Positions 1-12,900 of a DNA stretch of 35,060 bases are shown here, piece by piece. A program made the position numbers and the translations under genes. Under the pieces are notes generated by a model. The model ran no database searches and was not told the DNA's origin. It worked only from the letters and a program-made list of their open reading frames with translations. Numbering within the stretch: position 1 is the stretch's first letter; each line of letters begins with the position of its first letter. Source of the stretch: Saccoglossus kowalevskii (lineage: Eukaryota > Hemichordata > Enteropneusta > Harrimaniidae); contig NW_003139837.1 of assembly GCF_000003605.2 (NCBI RefSeq), positions 23,694-58,753 on the forward strand, in the 5' to 3' direction.

Positions 1-726
1 GAGATCTGTACACACAGTCACAAACTCCATTATCCAATGAAGTAATATCACAGAAATGTAACTACACTAATTGCTTCAGTGCGAATTTCCACAAGATATT
101 TGGGTGAAAAGCATCCAAGTCAACCAACATCCAAAATACAAATACGATTGATCTGATTTTAGTGTGAAACAAATACACATATTTCTATCCCTTTATTATC
201 GTTTTATATAAAGTTACAAAAAATAAAATATATAATTATGTAGGTAAGTAAGTATAATTGATACTCGTACATCGTTTCATTTAGTCAATAAATGTTGAAA
301 GTATCTTGTTACATGGCAGTAAAGAAGTCTGAACAGAAAATCTTATACATAGAACATCAATAAAACCAAGAAAAAATACACAGGTGAGTTTGACTGACAC
401 AAGAATTTCCTACAACGCAAGTTTTTTCTTATGGTCTTGCTAGAAAATAAAAGTATAATAATCAAACATATTTTGGAAATGTAAACATCAGATTATTCAT
501 AGTCAGGATAGTAGTAGGGAAAATCACAATGTCATTGTTTCTATAGAAATGGGTTAGCATACCACTTTTTTTATTTGTCGATAGAACCTCAGTAAAATAT
601 AGCACCTATGAATTTTTAGAATTTTCACTAGTTAGCAGCTTCCATTTTTAGACTGAATTAAACTACATAGGAAAGGTTTCTGGCTCACAGAGGTTCAATT
701 GGAACAGGTCTCACTGTACGTCACAT
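1..726. other. Downstream flank of ORC4, no gene seen
   Basis: AT-rich DNA beyond the ORC4 polyadenylation signal. I see no open frame, splice-flanked exon or repeat copy that I can support. Confidence 0.6.
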
Positions 727-732
727 TTTATT
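727..732 (-). terminator. Polyadenylation signal of ORC4
   Basis: AATAAA reads on the minus strand 48 bases after the ORC4 stop, followed by a mixed T/G-rich stretch. If used, the 3'UTR would be only about 60 to 80 bases. Other AATAAA hexamers exist further downstream in this AT-rich DNA, so the choice is an inference from proximity. Confidence 0.5.
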
Positions 733-779
733 CACCTCTTCTATTAAAAAAGTCAGTGAACTAATAATTGATTGCTCAA

Positions 780-962
780 TCAAGCATGAAACTCTGTCAT
801 GTTCCACTGTTTTACTTCTGTTGGACAGTTTGGGTATTTCTGTAAAGCATCATCAATTTGCATAGCGTCAACTAACAGCATCATAGGACGGTATTCCTTC
901 TGTGACCTTTGCCCTCCATCAGCTGGTTTGATCATCTCAAGGGCCAGTAGATGCTCAAAAGC
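780..962 (-). CDS. ORC4: ORC4 exon 11 (C-terminus, residues 374-433 and stop)
   Basis: The acceptor is CTTTTCAG|GCTTTTG. It encodes [40 protein letters not shown] and [13 protein letters not shown], and ends FHA before TGA (782-780). The KYPNCPT(D/E)V(R/K)QW signature is specific to ORC4. Confidence 0.97.
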   Translation of the reverse strand, partial: AFEHLLALEMIKPADGGQRSQKEYRPMMLLVDAMQIDDALQKYPNCPTEVKQWNMTEFHA

Positions 963-3900
963 CTGAAAAGTGAATTATATACTGTAAATGCATTGATGCA
1001 TATTGCAGATACTAGCATCCCTAAAAAAAGTGTCTTTTTTATATTTTTAGTTTTTGCTTCACACTGTTACAATTTCAGAGCTTCATCACAAGTGGGGCAT
1101 ACTATAAAAATTGAAAATTCTGCATAATTTTACTGGTAGTTATAAGAATGGATGGCTACGAGAGTGACTGGTAAAGGATTTAGTAAATGTCCCTGGCCGT
1201 ATATTCCCCTCTGTCCCAAATTACTGCAGCCGTGTAATTCTAAACAAGAGCAAATACTCGTACATTTTCCACAATAGACCTTAAGCCGATTATCCAACAA
1301 GTGGGAACATGCGGAATGAACCTGAGATGACAGTCATATATCCATTTTGAATATTCTCATATGAATTACATATTCATTTGTTTCATACAGACTATATCAG
1401 ATTCCTGCAGGTAATACAGTAACATACACATGGGATATGTTTTAAAGCATCAGGTTGGTCATTTCATATCAAAACAGCATGCAAGGTAAAGGTGCAGACA
1501 TGAGTACCATTGTGTTGTCATTTCAATGAAACCTGTCTCTATAATTATGAGGTCACAGCAGCACTTTGTAATGATCTAACAGCAGGGTCTATGAGATGAC
1601 TGAATAGCCTATCAGATTATATTGACTTTACCTTCAAAACAACAGCTTTTTCATAACATTGTACAGAATGTCCTCTTCTTTGAATAAATTTCTGATATTC
1701 TGAAAGAATATTCAAGGAAGCTTATATATAACATAACCATGATGCATATTAATGTTGCAGTAGTGATATTTAGTGAGAAATATCACTGTGGCATAATATG
1801 AATGAAAAACATCACCAGTCTATAAAGTGTGCTCAAACATGACAAACAATACCAGTCTAAGTGTGCTCAAACATGATAAACAATACCAGTCTAAGTGTGC
1901 TCAAACATGATAAACAATACCAGTCTAAGTGTGCTCAAACATGACAAACAATACCAGTCTAAGTGTGCTCAAACATGATAAACAATACCAGTCTAAGTGT
2001 GCTCAAACATGATAAACAATACCAGTCTAAGTGTGCTCAAACATGATAAACAATACCAGTCTAAGTGTGCTCAAACATGATAAACAATACCAGTCTAAGT
2101 GTGCTCAAACATGACAAACAATACCAGTCTAAGTGTGCTCAAACATGATAAACAATACCAGTCTAAGTGTGCTCAAACATGATAAACAATACCAGTCTAA
2201 GTGTGCTCAAACATGACAAACAATACCAGTCTAAGTGTGCTCAAACATGATAAACAATACCAGTCTAAGTGTGCTCAAACATGATAAACAATACCAGTCT
2301 AAGGGTGCTCAAACAGTACAGGGGAAAATGATGCAATAGTAAAATCCCTTGGTGGTCATAAATGCAAATGCACGTTCAAGGTCCTCCTTAAATATCACAT
2401 CTAATTAGCAGTTAGTTCTGTAAAATAATGATTTCTCTGTCTTTTCACTATCAGTGGTGGTCATGTGATAATAAAGTTATTAGCTGATATCACTCATTGG
2501 TAGAGCTAGTTAACCTTCGGTTAGTGAATGATGCTAGCCTGTGATGTAACTCATATCAAACAACTTTACGAACAAGTGATATGAAACCCATATAATCAGA
2601 ATTTGCATTGGAAATTTGTGAATATTTCAATATGCAATTCTTGTGCTAAATATACTTCTAGTACGCAGTTGTTTGGCATTTAAAATGGCGGCAAACATTA
2701 TCTATACATGAAAATATCTGTATAGCCAATAAAACCTGAATATAATAGCATCACATCCAAACAACTAAAGGTGACATGTTATCAATAATATGAGGTTATT
2801 ACTGAGATACTGAAAAGTATGCACAAAGACAGTACAGCGGGAGTATCGACTGACGTGCAGCGAGGTCCGAGTGCAAACTTTGTAGTACTCTCTTAATAAC
2901 CTTATTATTATACAACTTTTTTTTCTCAGGAATACAGCATGGGAATGCCAAAATCCAAATGTTTAGAACAGATTTAGCGAACTTCTCCGTGTGGGATCCA
3001 GGCAAACCCTGGTGGTAGCCATGTTTATTTTTAATATTAGAGAGCGCTTACGCGTGTATTGGTTCCATATTTGTAATTCACGTTTCCTAATATGGTAGTA
3101 TGAAAATACCCAGTGTAATACCGGAAAATTACGGTACGCTGCAACTGTACTGGCGTTCCGGTGGCAGATGTCTAATGATAAGTTATCATGTTGTTATAGC
3201 AATCATATCCACAAAGGAGTTGCCTGTGAGAATTTTGTTATCACTTTACATCTTTTCTCTGTTTGTAGCAATAATATAATGAGATATCAGCCAAGAACGC
3301 ATTCAGTGATAAGATTCTATTTCCATTGCACTATAGCACTTTTGCATCCAATGTAAACAAACGGATGCGATGTCAACAGCCTGGAACTCACTCAATTTTT
3401 GTGATGTAGTTCACCTCATATCACGATAAATTGAAACATCAGAACAGAACAGATACATTTTAGAATATAGTAGATATCGAGAATATTTGGTAATTTGGGT
3501 GTTATGTAACTATTCAAAATAGCTAGACATTTTGAACAATGGCTCCTTATCGATAGCATAAAAGCACAGATAGAGGGACTGGGATAGAAGTAAATATTTA
3601 AATGTATAGGTAGAATATAAGAACTAGACTTGCTTGCATACAGACTGTTTTTTTGAGGATGTTTTTTTAAATAAAATAAAATATGGGAGTGTATAAATGT
3701 TGAAAGCTGGGCCACCAGGAAATAAACAAGTCATGTGACCCTTGCAAGGGTTGCCATGCAATTAATGACAATTTCAATGACATCATAGAATTTGATGGGC
3801 AGAGCATGCATACATATAAGTTTGCATTCTTTCAAGATGGCCGTGAATAGCAAACAAGCGATATCTAGCACACCCACAAAAAACAAGCTTCACAACTGTC

Positions 3901-6900
3901 ATCAAGAACTCAGCTATGCATTTGCATTGTATCTGGGTCGAAAATACAAAAATCAGATAACCATAGAAGACTGCTGAAAGCTGGGCAGAAGAAGCATAAC
4001 TGTCAGGAAATTAGTGGTAACCCGGCTTTCGCAGTAACAGTTTTCGCCATTTACACAGTCCCATGATATATTATTTTAATTTATTGAAGAAAAAAAACAC
4101 CAAAAAATATACAAGAGACTGTATGCAAGGGTACATAAGAATGTAAGAACGCACACAACAACTAAAAAATGGAATCACTAAAAGATCCCACAATAGAACA
4201 TGCACTAGTAGTACATTGACACTGCAGGTCAGCGTCTTCTACACCGATCTGATGCATAATACGCAACGAGTTTGTTCGAACTTTGAACATTTCGGTGCTG
4301 AGAGGCACTTCCTGTGACAACACAATGCTGGTAGTATTTATTTACTACATTTTAGAATGAATGCAGTAAAGCTTTCACTGGGCAGTAAATTCTATTGCTT
4401 TTAATGCTAGATACAGATAAAAATGTGAGAATATCTTACCATTATAGACCATCTGAAAGTTCACTGGATCACCGTCATATAAAGTTGTTAGATGTTTCAT
4501 AGCAATTATCAAACACAACTCAAGAACGGACACTCCTACAATGGGAGAAAGAAGTAATGTCAGATATTCAAGATACTGCAGTTAATACTCTGCATACAAA
4601 TAGTAACCATGATGCTTTGCAGTCTAAAAAGCACTAACAATTTGTCATTGCTAGAAATTTTCATGATTTAATTATTTTATCACAAATATGGCCAAATATT
4701 GAATCAGATAAATTCTTTTTATGATAGGTCATTGGTGTAGAATAAAGATGTACAGTTTGACACACACATCCATTTTGAATACAGTGTTTGCTATTATGGT
4801 TTCCATCACTCATGTAAAAGACAATGGTGGTCAAAATTAGTCAAACATTAATACAATGCATGCAAATGTGCTTCTATAGAGAAAATACTGTATACCGTAG
4901 TATGCAATGTGAATTCCAGTTTATATGGACTTCTATTGGAAATGTGTTTCAAGCTACGTCACTGGTAAATAATGTTTAAAATTACAAGTAAAGCCGAAAC
5001 CAAAGCATTTCCACTGTACTCGTATATAACCCTGAAGTATCCCATCCATAGCCCCCAGAACTGTGTAATCCTAATTATTACAATCATGAACTGTGCAATT
5101 AACATATTGAAAACCATAGGCAGCTGGATGGCGGCCCATAACACATGCCGTGACATTCATGTGACTAACACACACCCGGAGATGTCAGTGACAGTTCCCA
5201 TGGCTAAAAACCCAATTGAAATTTACACTGCTACCGGATATTTGTTCAAATTTGTATACATATTCACTATTACTAAAATAAATCTAATACACCATAAATG
5301 ATTTTTTGGTGACTACGGACTGAACTCACCATGTAGCATGGCTGCTTTGGAATCCATGGTTAAGTACTGGCAGGATTCAAGCAGGTCTGTGCTACGTATA
5401 AAAGGGTGATCTTCACTCAATCTACAAACTGGGAGTAGCTTTGAATAAAAAAAATGCTTGCAATGAATAAATCAAAGAAATCTTAGAAAGAACTCCTGTA
5501 TGCTGAGAGTATTGGAGACATATAAAAAAATGTATTACCCTTCCAAACAAGCTTTGCAACTAATATTTATCTGCTATTTGAGATCATGAAAACAATGTGA
5601 TTCATGTTATTGAAGTTTATTAAACTAATATAACGCTACATCATTCTGTGGTTTTCAGTCTAATTTATTCCAGAGCACCTCTACCACAAGTTCAATTTAA
5701 ATCTTATTTTTTGAGAAACCAGAAATTGGCTAATAATAATTAGGTCTGTGGATTATCCCAGAGCATGTACATGTATGAATCAAATTTCAATGCAATATGA
5801 TAATTATGCAATTAGTATGCTCAAATTTCAATCCAAAACTAATGCATTGTTCCTACTTACTTATATACCAAGTCTTATTGAAAAGCAATTATTGTTTTTT
5901 TGTCAAAAAAAAAAAAATGGGTAATTATTATGCAAAGATTTCAACCCCAAACTAATTAGGACTGTGTATTGTTCTAGGGCACATATGTACAAAGTTTCAT
6001 GATAAAGCAATGGTTAATTCTTATGCAAATTAAGTAATCATTATGGATGTATACAAACCAAAAACTAATTAATACATTGTCTCAAGTGTATTTACATATG
6101 AAGGTTCATTGGGAAAAAAAATAAGTTTCATTGAAATTTGATTCATTCATTATGCAAATTAGGTAATTAATATGCACAGATATAAAGCCAAAACTTATTA
6201 GGTCTGTGCATATGTCCTATGACATCTATGTACCAAGTTTCATTGTAATGTGATGATTAGTATTTGAGATCTCAGTGGAAAAGCCAAAAATTGACTAATT
6301 ATTATGCAAATAATTTGGTATTAATATGCACAGACTTTTATTCATAACTAATTAGGTCTGTGTATAGTCCTAGACCAATTATGTACAAAGTTTCAATGAA
6401 ATGTAATAATTAGTACATGAAAATCAGTAAAGCAAAAAAATGAATAAATATGCAAAACTTATCAGGTGTGCTCATTGTCTCATGACATCTATGTACCAAA
6501 TTTCATTGCAATGTGATGATTAGTACATGTACTTGAGATATCAGTGGAAAAACTGAAAACTGACTAATCATTATGCAGATTAGGTAATTAGTATGCATGG
6601 GTTTTTACACCAAGCTACATGTAATCAGGTTTGTGGATTGTACCAAGTTTCATCAAAATCCAAAATAAATTCAAAGTGAATATAAAGTATTTTACAGCAC
6701 TTGACTGTATTACATGTATATCTAGTGTGAAACCATATTTCAAGTCAATCTTACCAATAGACGTTTCAGAGCTCCAATACTTTTATTATTTTGATATATT
6801 CTTCTTAAGACATCAATTGTAATATTATCGTCATTCAGCGACTGTGCACATAAAAACATAATAGTTTTATTATTAACAAGTGGTAGTGAAATTCATCACT

Positions 6901-9900
6901 ACATTCTGCAGCAGTGTGACCTCTATGTCGGCATTATGCGCCACTGAAGATAATCAACTAGCACATCAGTGGTGCAACAGAAAATCTAACATTAATATAA
7001 CAAGATAACAAAATTTGGCTGAATTCATCGTTTTTGTGTGGAAAAATCCCTTAAATACGAACACCTCTTAATACACGAAGAACATAGAACACTTTTCTGG
7101 GGTATTTTAAACCGAAATTGTCATCTAACTGGAAGGCCGTCGCTGATTGGCTGCTGAGCTGGAATGACAATTTTTGGTTTTTGTTCTTCGTGTAATTAGG
7201 TGTTTATATACACACAAAAACGACAAATTTGGCCAAATTTTGTTATCTGTTGGCTTAATATTACCCCAACAGATCATATTTCTGTGAAAGATTGGCATTT
7301 GGAAACTGAAAAATGTGTTTCACAACTTGTATCTTATTTAGTTTTATGCCGCATTCAAGATGGCAGCCCCAATATAGTAAAATGGCTGACTGTGTGTCTA
7401 ATGTATGTTATAAGTTTTAACGAAATCTATCCAGAAATGCTTGACATAATGATTTTTTAGCACAAAAATGGTCACCATTCAGCCACTTTGAATAGGATCG
7501 TTAAACCAATATATCTGTATATCTATAACATGATGTACAATGAATATTTAAAATTAAATTTGAATACAATCAGTCAAAATAAGTCAGAGATATGGCTCAA
7601 GAAGCCTTTTTATGAAAACAAAATGGCCACCATTCGGCCATTTTGAATAGGATAGTCAAACCAATATATATCTATGACATGATGTATAATGAATATTTAA
7701 AATTTGATTATAGTCAGAGATATGGCACTAGAACCACATTAATTAAAACAAAATGGCCTCCAGTCGGCCATTTTGAATCTTATTTGAAAAACAAAATGAT
7801 TTGCATCAAGGTCCCATAATGTCTAATGTATATACCAAGTTTGAACAAAATCCATCTGTAAACAGCCGAGAAATGCTTGATTTTGTTGATTTTTCAGTAC
7901 AAAAATGGTTACCATTTGGCCATCTTGAATCAGATCGTGAAACAAATTTATGTGCATATGTATAATATTATGTATGATGTATGTGTGAAGTTTGAATGTA
8001 ATTGGGACAGACATGTCTAAGATAACAGGTGCGGACGCACACATGCACGAATGCATGGACGCACAGAGGTCAATCCATAAGTCCCAGTTTTCGGACTGCG
8101 TCCGAACGGGGACTAATAAAAGTAAAAAAAACAAGTCAACAGTACCTGGATATGTGAATTCCATTCTTTAGTGAAATTCTTATCAGGAAATGTTTTCGGC
8201 AAACTAAGAATATCGAGGAATGCATCAATGTATTCGTCAAATGATAGTGAACTGAAGATATGAATTTGTCGATGTGAAAAACGTGATTTCACTCTCTTCT
8301 CCAACAACTCAATAACATCCTGTCAAAATGAAAATATATTCAAGATGATCACACACCATTAAAACATCATTGAGAGAAATTGACTGAAAGACTTTTGGTT
8401 TTGTACAACAAACAAACGCTGAAATGTTCAAAAAATTACATTCATCCATTTAATAATATTTACACCGTAAATTCTCATGGTAGGTAAATAATATAGTTAT
8501 AAAATGTGTGCATTTTTTGTGAACATTTCTGTTTCCACTTTTCCGTTTCAGTGTTGTGGAAATCACTGACGAAGAACTCATTTCAAACCTTTACTTTCCC
8601 AAAATTTTCCTCATAATATGGCACAAGTTGCAAGAAAACTGTCATTTGAATAATTTTTTGAGGAGGGTGCTCAACTAAATAATTGTTTGAGCAGAGTAAC
8701 TTGGGTGCTAAGTTAGATGAGTACAGTATCCTCCACAACTGGAATTTTACATTCAACTATGGTGAATTTGTTAAATTTGTAAAAATTGTAAATGGTATTT
8801 AAAAAGGAGATTTACCAGTCTACAGGTCAATCCGAATACAGCGATTGGGGTCTGAGCAGACTGAGATATGTCAAATAAATTATAGAGTAACGTCTGGTTT
8901 TTATGATGTGCAAATAAATCAAATTCATCCAGAATAAATAAAACAGGTCTTGAAGTCTTCTTGTCACCTGTCAAATAAAAACACAAGACATGATTACAAG
9001 ATGTTACTAAAAATAGAAATTTTGTAAACGTAGATTATTGAAGCATGGGAATGGCATAAAAATAAATGATGCATGCTGGGAAGGTGCTTGGTTTCATCTG
9101 GGTCTGTTATGGAACATTGATTTTGAGATATTATGCTAACGGGAAATAATTCACACATGCTATGCAGTACCCATAATGCATTATGGTATCTGTGCCCATC
9201 TATTGTCTGCACACATAAATGTTTGCACATAAAGCAAGTCACAAACATCTGATGCAGGTTTAGTTGTGAAACAAAAATTCTACAGAATTATTTAGATTCA
9301 GGGCTTTCCTTTTATTTCAACAACTGAAATTACATTACTCCGTAAAACAAACAGCCACATGGCAAAAAGCAATCCTTAAATTTATAAAATTCACTGTACA
9401 ACCACTATCATCTCATTTGCATGATTGGCAGAACTAGTCCTTACTACAGTATTTACTCCATGGAACCCATCTGCAGCTGAGATGTATGAAGACTACAATA
9501 ATTTTGTGTGATTGCAGATACACCATAGTGATTCTAATGATTAAGATTTCTGCTATATAATTCTAATTAGGAAATAAACACTAATGATATTAAAATGGCT
9601 ACCATTCCACCGTCTTTGTTCATAGTACAATGCATGTGCATGTGTCAGATATAATGTCTATGTGTGAAGTTTTTACTAAATTAGTCCAAGTATTTTTGAG
9701 ATATGGCTAGATACAGACAGACTAACAGGCATGCACGCACACACACATGTTTGGATGCACAGAGGTCGACCATAAGTCCCCCTTTTCAGACTTCCAACAA
9801 AGACTTACAAAGAAGCTCTTCTTCAATTTCAATACAAATTCTACAAAGATGCACTCCAGAGGAAATTAGTCATGATCATTTCGCTGGATTAGATCATGGT

Positions 9901-12900
9901 GATTCATCTAAGAGATGAGATGGTTAACACCATAAGACAAGAAGACACTAGCACTTATCCATTAATGATGACTTTTTTAACTGATTATTCATGTAAATGC
10001 TTCTAATAAAACACAGGAATTTGTTTCTTGGTAAATACAACAATTTAGTTGAACTTACCACTCTTCAAAGCTTCAAGCAAAAATGACAGTGTTTCAGCAA
10101 AAGAACCCTGTAAAAAAAAAAAATTTGTTCTTTTAATTTTTCATGATTTAATAATCTTAATGCCATCTAATATGTTAACGTTGCTCAATACACTTTCCAG
10201 AATGTGGTGAGTTCATAGTGAATGCATAAGAGTTTTCTCATGAAACCACATTCCATTGTCCATGTATTAGCATATGGCAAATGATGTCACGTTCATCTGA
10301 AAAAAAAAAAATTCACATATGACCTTGTATAGCAATAAGCAACCTATTCACAATATACAAAACGATTCTAAATACTTCCATTCAACCATATTGAGCAACA
10401 ATCAAGAAAAATAATTGCAGCAACTTTTACCATTAAGCATTAGATTAATTTTAAGCTAGCGTACTTCCCTGATCATAAGCCCCTCCCAAACGAACAATAT
10501 AATTTGGATAATTTTTGTGGGTGGTCAGATGGTTACAATGTTGAACCACAAAAAAAAACATCTTTTCTGAGGTGGTATTCGAGTATAAAAACCCAACCCC
10601 ATACTTTCCCTTACTATTTTTGTTGGTTACATCTCAATAAATTAATACTACATGCAAGAAAAGACGTAAACATGTATAAGGTTATCACAAGAATACGGCA
10701 AAGTAAGCACTCAGGCAGTACAGAGTTGCACTATGTGTCAATAAGATCATCATACAAAATGCCAGATGCCTCAACCAACCACCACATAATTTAATTTAAG
10801 TTTTTGTTTCTTTATCTTCAAATGCTTGTTATCACTTGTTACAGTTGTTTTTTGTTACTTAATTGTATTCCCAACAAAGATCCCGCTCTCAATTCCAGTT
10901 TCAATAAAGAATATTATTATACATCTGTCATCGCAACGCCATAAGTTTACGGTATTTTACAAGATATTTCCATCCTACCATATTAGGAAACACGATTTTA
11001 AATATGGAACGATTACGCACGTAACCTTCCTCTAATAATAAAAGCAAACATGGCTGTCCCTAGGTTTTGACCGTACCCCACACAAAAAAGTTTGCTATAT
11101 CTGTTCTAAACATTTTTGATTTTGGCATTCCTATGATGTATCCCTGGGAGGAAAAGATGTATAATAATAAGATTATTACGAGGATACTGCAAAGTATGCA
11201 CTCAGACAGGAAGTGGTCGCATTGACCTCCACTGCGCGTCAGTCGATATTCCCACTGTACTGTCTTTGTGCATACTTTGCAGTATCCTTGTAATAACCTA
11301 ATAATATTATTATTACTTACATGTATTCTAGAAATGTTATTCAATTAATTCAACAACAGTTAACAACAATAAAATTGCTGAACAAGAGCTAGTTTTTGAG
11401 AAAATGACATGTTTTCACTAATATATGTAGCATCAATATTTCATCTTGTTCAAAAATTGAAGCTAATGTCCCTTTAAGTAAAACAGCACATGTACTTACA
11501 AATACTTTATCTCCCACTGTGTTTTCAAGTTGTAATTGTCTGGTGATTTCCTTTAATGCTACCTTATCATCAGTCTGCAACAAACCGTTTAGATGAACTT
11601 CTAGTAAATTATCCTGAACATTATCTTCTAACTTGACTTCTTCCAAAATGCTCTTCAAAATCTGAGAAAAATAAATTTGGAGAAATCATATTATAGTTTT
11701 TTCTTGATACATGTATGACCACATTGCACAATAATTATGTATATACGGGCATTAAAAAGAATAAGAATGAGAACTTGTAAATAATAATATAATGTAGAAT
11801 ATATGTGAACATATCCCCCTCCCCCAACTAATGCATTGTACAGAACAGTGTCAGTTAATTCATTAAGTTATTGGGGGGGGGGGTTAAATGTAGCATGGAG
11901 CTCCATGCGTGTGACTTGGCAGAGACTGACTTGTTTGCTTGTTCATGGTATTTCCGCTTGGAATTTATTTTCACTATTTGAGCTGATGTTTCCGTGAAAA
12001 TAAAATCCAGTGAATACACGTTTTTTTTCTATAATTCACATTCTACTCATCAAAAATCAGTGAAAATAAATCCCATACAAAACACCCCAAATAGCTTTTC
12101 AGCAAAAAATAATTCCGGCTAAAATAAAGTATTTTACAGTACTCATTTTGAGAGTAGACAGTCACATTGTTCACCTTCACATATTGATATCCAATCTGAG
12201 AGGGTTGATACTTTGAGAGTACATGTACATGTATTATAGTTCCATAGAGTTACATGTACATGTACAGTATTAGCTCTATTAGCAGTATGTACATTTTGGT
12301 GAATGGCAGAAGAATGTCCATACAATAAATGCACTTCAGGGTTGCTAGTGTGCGTTTCTATTTGAGTTTTTAATAAAGTAAATACAGTATATACATCATC
12401 TTGGGAGGGGGGGATGTAGAATTTTATGCAGAAATAGAAGTCATTCACGTAGATGATTGCACTAATGCTTTTATGATAGCTAAAATTGGAATTACACTTA
12501 TATGCAATGAACACATATCTTACCATACTCTTACCACTACCTCTTGGTCCAATGATGATGGCAGAGTTACTCTCACCCATGTTAACGCATCGCTTAATAA
12601 TATCAAGAAGATGTCTAGAAAAGCAATAATATTGCATACAAAGTGAATGACACACTGTAAACCACTTGACATTCGCTGCTAGGATTTTGCACGATATGAT
12701 TTTTTGGCATTTGTGAAAACAACATTCGCGAAAGATGCCATTAGTTCAGTTGCAGGACACCAGAGAAAATTTTCAATTTTCACAAGTTTTACTGACTCGT
12801 TAACAAATAATCTTATAATTTAAAATATTGGAATAAATTATCCTACGCATCCTATTTTACATCAGTGCTAAATTATCAGATGGCAGCAAACTGGAAACCC

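Noticed and set aside
1825-2315. Possible CRISPR array, because of regular 34-base direct repeats
   Set aside because: The repeats are contiguous with no variable spacers, and the surrounding DNA is an animal gene with introns. It is a minisatellite.
2488-2530. tRNA-like stretch (ATTGGTAGAGC followed by a TTAACC-TTCG-GTTAG hairpin)
   Set aside because: There is an A-box-like piece but no T-arm or B-box and no acceptor stem. At best it is a relic of a tRNA-derived repeat.
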